Origin: Pseudomonadota bacterium
GTDB lineage: Bacteria > Pseudomonadota > Alphaproteobacteria > Rhodospirillales > Magnetospirillaceae
Direction of reading: 5' to 3'
DNA length: 64,000 bases
Assembly: GCA_023426365.1 (NCBI GenBank)
Contig: JAFAAW010000092.1
Coordinates: forward strand, 30,937 to 94,936
Position 1 is the first letter of the stretch. Each line of letters begins with the position of its first letter. The position numbers and the translations under genes were made by a program. Positions 1-9,248 of the stretch are shown piece after piece. A model generated the notes under the pieces. The model ran no database searches, was not told where the DNA came from, and saw nothing but the letters and a program-made list of their open reading frames with translations.

Positions 1-281
1 CGCTTCATGCGCTGTCGCAGGAAACCGACCGCCTGGTGGTGGCGCTGCACTATTCCCCCGTGGCCGACACCGTCGAGGGGGAGCCGCGCGAGATCTGGCC
101 ATTCCTGGGGTCGAGCCGGCTGGCAGAAACCATCGACCGCTTTCCGGTGCGCGCGGTGCTGCACGGCCATGCCCATCACGGCGCCGCGCGCGGCCGCACG
201 GCGGCCGGGGTGCCAGTGTTCAACTGCGCGGTGCCGGTACCGAAGGAAAGCGGCCGCCCCTATGTGCTGGTCACGGTATGA
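1..281 (+). CDS. Metallophosphoesterase, C-terminal fragment
   Basis: Partial gene entering from the left edge, with the reading frame open from base 3. The visible ~92 residues contain HGHAHHG near the C-terminus, which matches the last metal-binding block (GHxH) of calcineurin-like phosphoesterases, and an upstream ALHYSP stretch that fits the preceding histidine block. The substrate cannot be told from this fragment. The gene ends about 80 bases before the CBS-domain gene. Confidence 0.7.
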   Translation, partial: LHALSQETDRLVVALHYSPVADTVEGEPREIWPFLGSSRLAETIDRFPVRAVLHGHAHHGAARGRTAAGVPVFNCAVPVPKESGRPYVLVTV

Positions 282-360
282 GTACCACCGACGGCGGCCC
301 TGCAACTCGAACGGCCTGCGGGGGTTCTTCCTGTACGGACGTCATTCCAAGGAGGACAGC

Positions 361-798
361 ATGCAGGTGCGCGAGATCATGACCACCCCCGCCCAGGTCG
401 TCGATCCCGGCTGCTCGGTCAAGGATCTGGCGGAGAAGATGCGCAACGACGATCTTGGCGCCATTCCCATCTGCGAGGGCGACAAGATGCTGGGCATGGT
501 CACCGACCGCGACATCGTCACCCGCGCGGTGACCATGGACCGGCCGCTCAGCCAGTGCAAGGCCAGCGACGTGATGAGCAAGGACGTCGCCTATGTGCGC
601 GAGGACGACGACATCGATCAGGCGGAAAAACTGATGACCAGCAAGCAGGTGCGCCGCCTGCCGGTGGTCAGCCAGGACAACCGGCTGGTCGGCATGGTGA
701 CGGTGGCCGATCTGGCGCGCAAGGCCAACCGCAACACCGACTGGGCGCTGGAAGGCATCACCCAGCCCACCGGGCCGGACCAGCCCCGCAAGATGTAG
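361..798 (+). CDS. CBS-domain protein (tandem CBS pair)
   Basis: A 145-residue protein made almost entirely of two CBS motifs, about residues 8-62 and 72-127. Both end in the typical GMVTDRDI / GMVTVADL strand-turn. Stand-alone CBS pairs bind adenine nucleotides and act as small energy or redox sensors. The partner is unknown. The start is fixed by a strong AAGGAGGA about 8 bases upstream of the ATG. A longer in-frame opening upstream lacks coding character and is ignored. There is no signal peptide or membrane segment. Confidence 0.9.
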   Translation: MQVREIMTTPAQVVDPGCSVKDLAEKMRNDDLGAIPICEGDKMLGMVTDRDIVTRAVTMDRPLSQCKASDVMSKDVAYVREDDDIDQAEKLMTSKQVRRLPVVSQDNRLVGMVTVADLARKANRNTDWALEGITQPTGPDQPRKM

Positions 799-881
799 CC
801 CCGAAAGATGGGGGCGCCGTTTCAGCGGCGCTTAACCCCCACCGACCATAGTGCCGGCCTTCGCAAACGGAGGCCGCGCCG

Positions 882-2693
882 GTGGATCAACGGGCCTATC
901 CCCATGTCGCCGCGGGCATCGCCCGCCTGTACCGCACCTTGTGGACCCACGCGGCCGGCCAGCGCCGGCGGCTGGCCGGGTTCCTGTCGCTGCTGTTCGC
1001 CGCCCAGACGGTGCGGCTGGCCATCCCCTATTATTTCGGCCTGGCGGTCAACGACCTTCAGCAATCGGGCGCCCAGGACCTGGGTTCGGCCGTCCGCCAC
1101 GTGGCGCTGGCCACCGGGGCCATCGCGCTGGGCTGGGCGTTGCACGGACCGGCGCGGGTGATGGAGCGCTTCCTGGCCGTGCGCGTGCGCGAACGGTTTG
1201 CCGACACCCTTTACGCCAAGGCGGCGTCGCTGCCGCTGGGCTGGCACGAGGCGCGCCACACCGGCGAGATCGCCACCCGTACCACCAAGGCGGTGACCGC
1301 CCTGTTCGGCTTTGCCCAGCACCAGTTCGTCTATCTGCAAAACGCCGTCAGCCTGGTGGGGCCGCTGGCCGCCATCGCCGTCATCTCGTGGGTGACCGGG
1401 GCGGCGGCGGTGGTGGGGTATGCGCTGATCTTCGTGCTGCTGATCCGCTTCGACCGCGTGATGGTCCGCCTGATCCGCGCGGAAAACGCCGCCGAACGCG
1501 GCTGGCAGGCCGCCTTGCTGGACGGCCTGGCCAACATGACCACCATCCGCGCCCTGGGCATCGCCGGCCCCATCCGGCGGCTGGTGGCGGACCGCTATGG
1601 GCAGGTGTCGGTGCCCCTGCGCCGCAACATCGTGGTCAATGAAAGCAAGTGGTGCGCCATCGACCTGCTGAACAACGCCATCCGCACCGGTCTGGTGGTT
1701 CTGTACGGCTGGCTGGCGTGGCGCCAGGGCGGCGTGCTGCTGCTGGGCACCCTGGTGATGGTGCACCAATATTCCCAGCAGGTGGGCAACGTGGTCGGCT
1801 CCATGGCCGGCCATTGGAGCGATCTGGTGCGTTACGCCACCGACATCGCCGGTGCCGACGAGGTGCTGGACGCGACCTCGGCCCCGCCGCCCGCCCCGCC
1901 GCCCCTGCTGGTCCAATGGACCACGCTGGAGATGGACCACCTGACCTTCAACCACGGGGCCAAGCGCGGCGAGCGCCCGACCCTGGACGGGGTGGCGCTC
2001 TGCCTGCGTCGGGGCGAACGGGTGGCGCTGGTGGGCGAAAGCGGTTCGGGCAAGAGCACGCTGCTGAAGGTTCTGGCCGGGCTCTACCTCCCCGACCACG
2101 CCCGCATCCAGGTGGACGGGGTCGCCTGCCTGGGCCTGTCGGACCTGGGCGCCATCGCCACGCTGATCCCGCAGGAGGCCGAGGTGTTCGCGGCCAGCCT
2201 GCGCTTCAACATCACCCTGGGCCGCGAGGTGGACAGCGGCGTGCTGGCCCGCGCCTGCCGCCTGTCGGGTTTCGACAGCGTGCTGGAAACCCTGCCCCAG
2301 GGATTGGACACCCCGGCGGGCGAACGCGGCTTCGACCTGTCGGGCGGGCAGAAACAGCGCCTTGCCCTGGCGCGCGGCCTGCTGGCGGCGGGCGAATCCT
2401 CGCTGCTGTTGCTGGACGAACCCACCTCGGCGCTGGACCCGGTGACGGAAGCCCGTGTCACCCGTGCCATCCTTGATGGCCATCCCGGCGCCACCGTGAT
2501 CGCCAGCGTTCATCGCCTGCATCTGCTGCCGGCCTTCGACCGCGTGGTGCTGATGGCCGCAGGTCGGGTGGTGGACAGCGGGACGGTGGATCAGTTGCTG
2601 GCTCGCCAGCCCCTGTTCCAGGCCATGTGGGCACGCATGCCGGCAGAGGGGGGCGACCATCGCGCATACCTCTCCGACGAAATTATTGGGTGA
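882..2693 (+). CDS. ABC exporter, fused permease and ATPase
   Basis: A 603-residue half-transporter. The N-terminal ~320 residues hold the ABC exporter transmembrane domain (about six hydrophobic segments). The C-terminal nucleotide-binding domain has Walker A GESGSGKST (~residue 385), signature LSGGQ (~486) and Walker B LLLLDEP (~508). It should work as a homodimer in the inner membrane. The substrate cannot be deduced. The GTG start is chosen because ACGGAGG lies just upstream and the transmembrane domain begins soon after. It ends shortly before the TetR operator region and has no obvious functional link to the efflux operon. Confidence 0.88.
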   Translation: MDQRAYPHVAAGIARLYRTLWTHAAGQRRRLAGFLSLLFAAQTVRLAIPYYFGLAVNDLQQSGAQDLGSAVRHVALATGAIALGWALHGPARVMERFLAVRVRERFADTLYAKAASLPLGWHEARHTGEIATRTTKAVTALFGFAQHQFVYLQNAVSLVGPLAAIAVISWVTGAAAVVGYALIFVLLIRFDRVMVRLIRAENAAERGWQAALLDGLANMTTIRALGIAGPIRRLVADRYGQVSVPLRRNIVVNESKWCAIDLLNNAIRTGLVVLYGWLAWRQGGVLLLGTLVMVHQYSQQVGNVVGSMAGHWSDLVRYATDIAGADEVLDATSAPPPAPPPLLVQWTTLEMDHLTFNHGAKRGERPTLDGVALCLRRGERVALVGESGSGKSTLLKVLAGLYLPDHARIQVDGVACLGLSDLGAIATLIPQEAEVFAASLRFNITLGREVDSGVLARACRLSGFDSVLETLPQGLDTPAGERGFDLSGGQKQRLALARGLLAAGESSLLLLDEPTSALDPVTEARVTRAILDGHPGATVIASVHRLHLLPAFDRVVLMAAGRVVDSGTVDQLLARQPLFQAMWARMPAEGGDHRAYLSDEIIG

Positions 2694-2717
2694 CAACCGG
2701 CGTCGGCTTGCCCATAT

Positions 2718-2751
2718 ACCGTCCGGACGGTGCAGTACCGTCCAGACGGTA
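2718..2751. promoter_or_regulatory. Tandem palindromic operator for the TetR repressor
   Basis: Two closely spaced inverted repeats precede the TetR gene. ACCGTCCGGACGGT (2718-2731) is a perfect 14-base palindrome. TACCGTCCAGACGGTA (2736-2751) is the same core with one mismatch. Their centres are 19 bp apart, close to two helical turns. The second ends about 20 bases before the TetR start codon, so binding would block transcription of the TetR-RND operon. The assignment as an autoregulatory operator is inferred from position and symmetry. Confidence 0.85.
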
Positions 2752-2771
2752 CAGTAAACACCCGAGGTGAG

Positions 2772-3311
2772 ATGTCAGCCCCCGCCAGCACCCGCGACAA
2801 GATCATCGATGCCGCCATGTCCATCGTCCGCGACCAGGGCGTGGCCAAGCTGACCTTGGACGAGGCGGCCAAACGCGCCGGCCTGTCCAAGGGGGGCGTG
2901 CTCTATCATTTCAAAACCAAGGATGACCTTGTTCGTGGTGTGGTGGAAACGCTTATCAACCAATGCGATACTATTCAGCAAGGGTATTACGACCGCGAGC
3001 CGGAGGGACCCTATCGCTGGGCCCGCGCCGTGGTGCGCACCGGCTTCGATCCCAACGGCCCCGCCAGCGACAAGCTGGCCAGCGCCCTGCTGGCCAGCGT
3101 CGCGGTCAACCCCGAACTGGTGGCCCCCCTGCAGGCCCAGTACGACAAGTGGGTCGCCCGCATCGCGGCAGACAGCCCAAACCCCTTGTTGGCCGGCCTG
3201 ATCTGCATGGCGATGGACGGACATTATTTCGAAAAGATTCTTGGTCTCAACCTGTGTGACGACACCAGACACGAGCAGATGAAGGAATTCATGCTCGGCC
3301 TGCTGAAGTAA
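2772..3311 (+). CDS. TetR/AcrR-family repressor of the RND efflux operon
   Basis: A 179-residue regulator with an N-terminal TetR helix-turn-helix (about residues 8-55: ...LTLDEAAKRAGLSKGGVLYHFKTKDDLV). The C-terminal half is a ligand-binding region of the TetR_C type. The start at 2772 follows GAGGTG. An in-frame start at 2730 would overlap the operator and is rejected. It lies 17 bases before the membrane-fusion gene on the same strand, so it probably represses its own operon until an inducer binds. The inducer is unknown. Confidence 0.92.
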   Translation: MSAPASTRDKIIDAAMSIVRDQGVAKLTLDEAAKRAGLSKGGVLYHFKTKDDLVRGVVETLINQCDTIQQGYYDREPEGPYRWARAVVRTGFDPNGPASDKLASALLASVAVNPELVAPLQAQYDKWVARIAADSPNPLLAGLICMAMDGHYFEKILGLNLCDDTRHEQMKEFMLGLLK

Positions 3312-3328
3312 GAAGACGGAGCCTACAA

Positions 3329-4465
3329 ATGAATTTGAAGCGCATGATCATCATGCTGGCCGTCAGTGGCGTCGTGTTCGGCGGCGTGTTCGGCTTCGTC
3401 CAGTTCAAGAACAAGATGATCAAGGACTACTTCGCCAACATGCCCAAGCCGGTGATCACCGTCACCGCCCAGCCCGCCGCCACCGAGCAGTGGCAGAACG
3501 CGGTGCCGGCGGTGGGCACGCTGCAGGCGGTCAACGGCGTCGATATTTCGTCCTCGGTGGCCGGGCTGGTCAAGGAGATCGCCTTTCAGTCGGGCCAGAG
3601 CGTGAAGAAGGGCCAGTTGCTGCTGCGCCTGGATACCGATGTGGAGCAGACCGACCTGCGTTCGGCCCAGGCCGATGCCGATCTGGCCCGCATTTCGGCC
3701 AACCGCCAGCGCGCGCTGGTGCGCACCGACGCCGTCAGCCAGGCGGCGGTGGACAAGGCCGAGGCCGAGCTGAAGGTCAAGGAAGCCCGGGTCGCCGGCA
3801 TCCGCGCCACCATCGAGAAGAAGGCGGTGTTCGCCCCCTTCGACGGCGTGTTGGGCGTGCGCAAGGTGGATCTGGGCCAGTACGTCCAGCCCGGCCAGAC
3901 CATCGTCAATCTTCAGGACCTGTCGGTCATGCTGGCCGATTTCACCGTGTCGCAAAAGGATCTGGCCGCCATGCAGGTGGGCGCCGCCCTGGTGATGACC
4001 ACCGACGCGTGGCCGGGCCGGGTGTTCGAGGGCACGGTGGCCGCGGTGGAACCCAAGGTGGATGAAAAGACCGGCATGGTCATGGCTCAGGGTCGCTTCC
4101 CCAACGCCGACGGCAGCCTGCGTCCGGGCATGTTCGCCCGCATCGAGGTGCTGCGCTCGGCGCTTGCCAACGTGATCACCGTGCCGGTCAGCGCGGTGTC
4201 CTACAACCTGCACGGCGACAGCGTCTTCGTGGTGCGTGACGGCGCCGACGGCAAGGAAGCCGTGCGCACCTTCGTCCAGTTGGGCGACCGGCGCGACGGC
4301 AAGGTGGCGGTGCTGAGCGGCCTGGCGGCCGGCGACATGGTCGTGACCTCGGGACAGGTCAAGCTGGACACCGGCTCGCTGGTCGATATCCGCGCCGACG
4401 ACCCGCTCAAGACGTCGGCGAACCATACCGCCGCCAGCCCCAAGCAATCGGCCAAGGCCGAGTAA
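3329..4465 (+). CDS. RND efflux periplasmic adaptor (membrane fusion protein)
   Basis: A 378-residue HlyD/AcrA-type adaptor. It has an N-terminal membrane anchor (residues ~5-27), no lipobox, a biotinyl-lipoyl-like half motif near residues 60-100, an alpha-hairpin (~100-150, Ala/Glu-rich) and a second lipoyl half with APFDGVLGVRKVDLGQYV. It bridges the inner-membrane pump to an outer-membrane channel. Only 12 bases separate it from the pump gene. No outer-membrane TolC-type gene is present here, so the channel must be encoded elsewhere. Confidence 0.93.
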   Translation: MNLKRMIIMLAVSGVVFGGVFGFVQFKNKMIKDYFANMPKPVITVTAQPAATEQWQNAVPAVGTLQAVNGVDISSSVAGLVKEIAFQSGQSVKKGQLLLRLDTDVEQTDLRSAQADADLARISANRQRALVRTDAVSQAAVDKAEAELKVKEARVAGIRATIEKKAVFAPFDGVLGVRKVDLGQYVQPGQTIVNLQDLSVMLADFTVSQKDLAAMQVGAALVMTTDAWPGRVFEGTVAAVEPKVDEKTGMVMAQGRFPNADGSLRPGMFARIEVLRSALANVITVPVSAVSYNLHGDSVFVVRDGADGKEAVRTFVQLGDRRDGKVAVLSGLAAGDMVVTSGQVKLDTGSLVDIRADDPLKTSANHTAASPKQSAKAE

Positions 4466-4477
4466 GGAACCCGCCCC

Positions 4478-7400
4478 ATGTTCGATATTTTCATCAAGCG
4501 GCCGGTCCTGGCGAGCGTGGTCAGCCTGCTGATCCTGTTCATCGGCCTGCGCGCCTTCATGATGCTGCCGGTGCGGCAGTATCCCGAGATGAAGAACACG
4601 GTGATCACCATCACCACCACCTTCCCGGGCGCGGATTCCGACCTGATCCAGGGCTTCATCACCCAGCCGATCCAAAAGGCGGTGGCGACCGCCTCGGGCC
4701 TTGATTACCTGACCTCGCGGTCCCTGCAGGGCATGAGCGAGATCAAGGCCCACGTGCGGCTGAACGAAGACCCCGACGCCGCCATGACCGAGGTGATGAG
4801 CAAGGTCAACGAGGTGCGCAGCGTGCTGCCGCGCGGCATCAACGACCCCATCATCAAGAAGGAAACCGGACAGACCTTCGCCTCGGCCTATCTGGCGTTC
4901 TCGTCCGACCGCATGAGCCAGCAACAGATCACCGACTACGTCACCCGCGTGGTCCAGCCCAAGCTGTCGGCGGTGCCGGGCGTGGCCAATCCCGAATTGT
5001 TCGGCGGCCAGAAATTTTCCATGCGTGTCTGGCTCGACCCGGAAAAGCTGGCCCAGTTCGGCATGAGCACCGACGACGTGCGCGCGGCGCTCACCTCCAA
5101 CAACTACAGCTCGGCCGCCGGCTCGACCAAGGGGTCGTACGACGTGGTCACCACCCAGGCCGACACCGACCTCAAATCGGTCGAGGAGTTCAAGCAACTG
5201 GTGGTCCGCAATGTGGGCACCCGGCTGATCCGGCTGGGCGACATCGCCGACGTCACCCTGGGCGCGGAAAGCGACGACATGAGCGTGTTCGCCAGCGGCG
5301 AGCGCGCCATCTTCATCGGCGTCTACACCACCCCCGAGGCCAACCCGCTGACGGTCATCAAGGAAGTGCGCGAAAGCGCCCTGCCCGCCATCGTCAGCCA
5401 GTTGCCGCCCGGCCTGACCGCCAAGGTGGCCTATGATTCCACCGTGTTCATCGATGCCGCCATCCGCGAGGTGATCAAGACCATCGTGGAGGCCGCCATC
5501 ATCGTCATGGTGGTCATCTACCTGTTCATGGGCAGCCTGCGCTCGGTCGCCATTCCGGTGGTCACGGTGCCGCTGTCGCTGATCGGCGTCGGCGTGTTCC
5601 TGATGGCGCTGGGCTTTTCCATCAACCTGCTGACGCTGCTGGCCATGGTGCTGGCCATCGGCCTGGTGGTGGACGACGCCATCGTGGTGGTGGAAAACGT
5701 CCACCGCCATATCGAGGAGGGATTATCACCCTTCCAGGCGGCCATCGTGGGCACGCGCGAGATCGCCGGGCCGGTCATCTCCATGACCATCACCCTGGCC
5801 GCCGTGTACGCCCCCATCGCCTTCATGGGCGGTCTGACCGGCTCGCTGTTCAAGGAATTCGCGCTCACCCTGGCCGGGGCGGTGATCATCTCGGGCGTCA
5901 TCGCGCTGACGCTGTCGCCCATGATGTCGTCGCTGATCCTCAAGCACGAAACCGACCGCAAGGGCCTTTCGGCCCGCATCGACGCCACCTTCGACCGTGT
6001 GCGCGCGGTGTACGAGCGCTGGCTGGCGGCGTCGCTGCGCGACCGCCCCACCACCTTGCTGTTCGCGCTGATCGTGCTGGTCAGCCTGCCGTTCCTGTTC
6101 CTGGCGGTGCCCACCGAACTGGCCCCGGAAGAGGACCAGGGCGTGGTGTTCACCGCGTTCAACGGCCCGGCTTCGGCCAACACCGAGTTCATGGAGGTGT
6201 TCAGCCACGAGATCGACACCAAGCTGCGCGGCAAGTTTCCCGAGATCGAGGATTCGTTCCTGATCAACGGCGTCGGCGCCATGAGCAGCGGCTTCGGCGG
6301 CGTGGTCCTGAAGCCGTGGGACGAGCGCACGCGCCAGGCCAAGGCGCTGACCGCCGAATTCCAGCAGGAACTGAACACGGTGTCGGGCGTCAAGGCGTCG
6401 GTGTTCCCGCCGCCGGCGCTGCCGGGCGTGGACGGCCTGCCGGTGCAATTCGTCATCTCGGCCATCGCCGATTACCGCCAGCTCGAGGAAGTGCAGGCGG
6501 AGCTGATGAAGCGGGCCGCCGCCTCGGGCATGTTCGCCTTCATCGACGCCGACCTGAAGTTCGAAAGCCCGCAGACCAAGGTGACCATCGACCGCGACAA
6601 GGCGGCCGCCTATGGCATCACCCTGCAACAGGTGGGCGACGCGTTGGCGACCATGACCGGCGGCAACTATGTCAACCTGGTCAACCTGCAAGGCCGCTCC
6701 TATCAGGTGATCCCGCAGGTTCCGCGCGAATACCGCCTGGACCCGCAGCAACTGGGCCGCTTCCACGTCCGCGCGGCGGATGGCACGCCCATCCCGCTGT
6801 CGTCGCTGATCTCGCTGGGTCACGCGGTGCAGCCGGTGTCGCTCAACCAGTTCAACCAGTTGAACTCGGTCACCATCTCGGCCTTCCCCATGCCGGGCGT
6901 GACCCTGGGACAGGCGCTCGGCTTCCTCGAGGACACCGCGCACGAGGTGCTGCCCAAGGGCTACACCATCGACCACGCCGGCCAGTCACGCCAGTACGTG
7001 CAGGAGGGCAACGCGCTGGCCGTCACCTTCGTGTTCGCGCTGCTCATCATCTTCCTGGTGCTGGCGGCCCAGTTCGAGAGCTTCCGCGACCCGCTGGTGA
7101 TCATGGTGTCGGTGCCGCTGTCCATCTGCGGCGCGCTGATCCCGTTGGCGCTGGGCGTGGCCACCATGAACATCTACACCCAGGTGGGATTGGTGACGCT
7201 GATCGGCCTGATCACCAAGCACGGCATCCTGATCTGCGAAGTGGCGCGCGAGCGCCAGGAGCAGGAGGGGCTGAACCGCACCGAGGCGGTCATGGTGGCG
7301 GCCGGACTGCGCCTGCGCCCCATCCTGATGACCACCGCGGCCATGGTGGCGGGCCTGATCCCGCTGCTGCTGGCCGACGGCGCGGGCGCGGCCAGCCGCT

Positions 7401-7570
7401 TCTCCATCGCGCTGGTGATCGTGGCCGGCATGAGCATCGGTACGCTGTTCACCCTGTTCGTGCTGCCGGTGATCTATACCCTGCTCGCCACCGACCGGCG
7501 CAAGCCGACGCGCGAAGAGCTGGACAGCAAGCTCCACAAGGCGTTCGAACCCGCCGAGGCGGGCGAGTAG
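4478..7570 (+). CDS. RND multidrug efflux pump, inner-membrane permease (HAE1 type)
   Basis: At 1030 residues this is a full-length AcrB/MexB-class pump: twelve membrane segments and two large periplasmic loops. The TM4 proton-relay pair Asp-Asp is visible in IGLVVDDAIVVVENV (~residue 400), and the N-terminus MFDIFIKRPVLA is typical. It exports drugs, bile-like compounds or metabolites using proton motive force, together with the upstream adaptor. It is the last gene of the TetR operon and is followed directly by a strong terminator hairpin. Confidence 0.95.
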   Translation: MFDIFIKRPVLASVVSLLILFIGLRAFMMLPVRQYPEMKNTVITITTTFPGADSDLIQGFITQPIQKAVATASGLDYLTSRSLQGMSEIKAHVRLNEDPDAAMTEVMSKVNEVRSVLPRGINDPIIKKETGQTFASAYLAFSSDRMSQQQITDYVTRVVQPKLSAVPGVANPELFGGQKFSMRVWLDPEKLAQFGMSTDDVRAALTSNNYSSAAGSTKGSYDVVTTQADTDLKSVEEFKQLVVRNVGTRLIRLGDIADVTLGAESDDMSVFASGERAIFIGVYTTPEANPLTVIKEVRESALPAIVSQLPPGLTAKVAYDSTVFIDAAIREVIKTIVEAAIIVMVVIYLFMGSLRSVAIPVVTVPLSLIGVGVFLMALGFSINLLTLLAMVLAIGLVVDDAIVVVENVHRHIEEGLSPFQAAIVGTREIAGPVISMTITLAAVYAPIAFMGGLTGSLFKEFALTLAGAVIISGVIALTLSPMMSSLILKHETDRKGLSARIDATFDRVRAVYERWLAASLRDRPTTLLFALIVLVSLPFLFLAVPTELAPEEDQGVVFTAFNGPASANTEFMEVFSHEIDTKLRGKFPEIEDSFLINGVGAMSSGFGGVVLKPWDERTRQAKALTAEFQQELNTVSGVKASVFPPPALPGVDGLPVQFVISAIADYRQLEEVQAELMKRAAASGMFAFIDADLKFESPQTKVTIDRDKAAAYGITLQQVGDALATMTGGNYVNLVNLQGRSYQVIPQVPREYRLDPQQLGRFHVRAADGTPIPLSSLISLGHAVQPVSLNQFNQLNSVTISAFPMPGVTLGQALGFLEDTAHEVLPKGYTIDHAGQSRQYVQEGNALAVTFVFALLIIFLVLAAQFESFRDPLVIMVSVPLSICGALIPLALGVATMNIYTQVGLVTLIGLITKHGILICEVARERQEQEGLNRTEAVMVAAGLRLRPILMTTAAMVAGLIPLLLADGAGAASRFSIALVIVAGMSIGTLFTLFVLPVIYTLLATDRRKPTREELDSKLHKAFEPAEAGE

Positions 7571-7581
7571 GTCGATCGGGC

Positions 7582-7614
7582 AAGTGGCCGGGCAAGTCCC
7601 GGCCACTTCTTTTT
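7582..7614 (+). terminator. Rho-independent terminator of the RND operon
   Basis: An 11-bp perfect stem, AAGTGGCCGGG (7582-7592) with CCCGGCCACTT (7598-7608), and a 5-base loop are followed by CTTTTT. It starts 11 bases after the RND stop codon. Confidence 0.92.
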
Positions 7615-7768
7615 CGGGGCCGCAGCATCGCCGCCCATCCCATTGATTTCGCACAATCCGTCAACCGGATTAACGACCGTCGGACGGGCTGAGCGCGCAC
7701 AAGTCGGGGGCGGGAACCATTGCCCGGCGGGGGCGTCCATCCTTGCGAGCAAGCAAGGAGGCCTTTCG

Positions 7769-8059
7769 ATGACAACCCGCGTTGTCGCCCTGCTGGCCGC
7801 CGCCATGGCGGCCACCCTGTTGCCCACCGCCGTCGCCTTCGCCCAAGTGGAGCACGCCCAGCGCGTCGCCATGGAAGTGGCCATCCGGCGCGCCCAGGTC
7901 CGCGCCGCCCTCTGCGAGCAACAGCAGCAGGCCGTCACCCCGCCCCGTCCGGGCACGGTGCAGACGGCGCCGAGGCTGCCGTCCTCGCCGCCGGTCGGCA
8001 CCGCCGGGCCGGTTCCCCTGGGGGATTGTTCCAGGGGGCTGTGGCCGTTGGGGCGGTGA
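7769..8059 (+). CDS. Small exported protein of unknown function
   Basis: A 96-residue protein with a clear Sec signal peptide (MTTRVVALLAAAMAATLL..., cleavage near AFA-QV, residue ~25). The mature part is short, Gln/Pro-rich and has two cysteines, one in CEQQQQ and one near the C-terminus. AAGGAGG about 10 bases before the ATG supports this start. No family is recognised and there is no functional clue from its neighbours, so it could be a lineage-specific periplasmic protein. Confidence 0.6.
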   Translation: MTTRVVALLAAAMAATLLPTAVAFAQVEHAQRVAMEVAIRRAQVRAALCEQQQQAVTPPRPGTVQTAPRLPSSPPVGTAGPVPLGDCSRGLWPLGR

Positions 8060-8146
8060 TATCCCCTTGCGCACTCGTGCCCAGGGGCGCGGGCGCGTTA
8101 TGACCATCCGGCTTCCGGCCGCACGCCAACGGCGGGAAGCGCCGGG

Positions 8147-8207
8147 GGAGGGTGAGGGCTGCCGGGCTCCCTGTGCCAACAGCCGGCCTCCTCACCCTCC
8201 TTTCCCC
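8147..8207. terminator. Long hairpin between convergent genes
   Basis: GGAGGGTGAGG (8147-8157) pairs perfectly with CCTCACCCTCC (8190-8200). An inner GGCTG/CAGCC pairing extends the stem. It lies between the plus-strand small exported gene and the minus-strand RTX gene and ends in TTTCCCC on the plus strand, so it probably works as a terminator, possibly in both directions. The T-run is weak. Confidence 0.55.
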
Positions 8208-8210
8208 CCC

Positions 8211-9248
8211 TCAGGAGAACCACTCGGCGGCGTCAGCCGGCGAACTGACATGAATTCCCAGCAGCAGCACGCCCTGGGTGGCGGGGTCCTCGATGGCGCC
8301 GGTGCCCTGGATCACCCACGTGCCCTGGGCGGTGTTATGCAGCACCAGCGCCGCCGAGGGGTCGTCGTGGGAAAAGGTCAGGCGGTCGCCCTGGGCCGCG
8401 TTGAAATCCGTGATCACATCCTTGCCCTGGCCGACCAGGAAGTGGTCGGCGCCGGCACCGCCCACCAGATCGTCGTCGCCCTGGCCACCGGCCAGGATGT
8501 CGTCGCCGCGCCCGCCAACCAGGATGTCGTCCCCGTGCCCGCCGATCAGGCGGTCGGCCCCGTCGCCGCCGACCAGCCGGACGCCCGCCGTCGATTGCGC
8601 CGCCGCCGTCGCGGTGTCGGTGGCCCCCACGTTGGTTGCCGAGGCGTCCTGGCCATGCAGGGGGGCGGTGCCCACCGGCAACGTGGCCTTGTAGCCGGCG
8701 CTGCCGTCAACCTCGCCTGACGTTCCGGCCCCCTCGCCCGCGCGCACGCTCAGGCCATGCACCTCGACCGAACGGAAATCCAGCGGCAGCAGCGTGTCCA
8801 GCGTGCCGGCCGGCAGATCGGCCAGGGCAAAGCTCTTGTCCACGGTGACGTGACCATCGGCGGGCGCGACCGGGCTGCCCAGATCCAGCAGAACGGGACC
8901 GGCCACCTTCTGCGCCTCGCCCAGCTCGACAAAGCCGTCGCGGTCGGCATCCACGCTTGAGGTCAGCGGCAAGGTGTCGAGCGGGGTGCCTGCCGCGTCG
9001 CTGAGGCCGTGGATGTGCATGGCATGGGCCTGGTTCGCCTCCAGCCCGGTGACATCGGCCTGGACCCGCAGGGTCTCACCGTCCAGCGTGACGCGCACGG
9101 TGCCGCTGATGCCCGATCCGTTCACCGGGGTGAAAGTGGCGGTCATGACCTGCGGCTCCGCCAGCAGGATGTCATCGCCGCGCCCCCCGACCACCGCGCC
9201 CGTGCCGGTACCCACTGTGATCGCCGATTGGGAAGTGCCGTTCGCCAT
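8211..9248 (-). CDS. CHRD-domain protein with RTX calcium-binding repeats
   Basis: A 345-residue secreted-type protein. Residues ~25-150 match a CHRD domain (TATFTPVNGSGISGTVRVTL and later AHAMHIHG). Residues ~225-300 carry tandem RTX nonapeptides such as GGDGADRLI, GGHGDDILV, GGRGDDILA and GGQGDDDLV, followed by a typical RTX C-terminal block. One extra nonapeptide (VVGGRGDDILL) sits before the CHRD domain. There is no N-terminal signal, which fits type I secretion by a C-terminal signal. GGAGGT lies 9 bases before the ATG at 9248. A more upstream ATG would place that ribosome site inside the gene and is rejected. Role unknown. Confidence 0.85.
   Translation of the reverse strand: MANGTSQSAITVGTGTGAVVGGRGDDILLAEPQVMTATFTPVNGSGISGTVRVTLDGETLRVQADVTGLEANQAHAMHIHGLSDAAGTPLDTLPLTSSVDADRDGFVELGEAQKVAGPVLLDLGSPVAPADGHVTVDKSFALADLPAGTLDTLLPLDFRSVEVHGLSVRAGEGAGTSGEVDGSAGYKATLPVGTAPLHGQDASATNVGATDTATAAAQSTAGVRLVGGDGADRLIGGHGDDILVGGRGDDILAGGQGDDDLVGGAGADHFLVGQGKDVITDFNAAQGDRLTFSHDDPSAALVLHNTAQGTWVIQGTGAIEDPATQGVLLLGIHVSSPADAAEWFS

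Noticed and set aside
3323..5710. 795-residue minus-strand open frame opposite the RND genes
   Set aside because: It is antisense to two clear RND genes and is His/Asp/Gln-rich in the way produced by reading high-GC coding DNA backwards. Similar long antisense frames (822-2696, 27702-29963, 36131-38191, 59729-61612) are shadows for the same reason.
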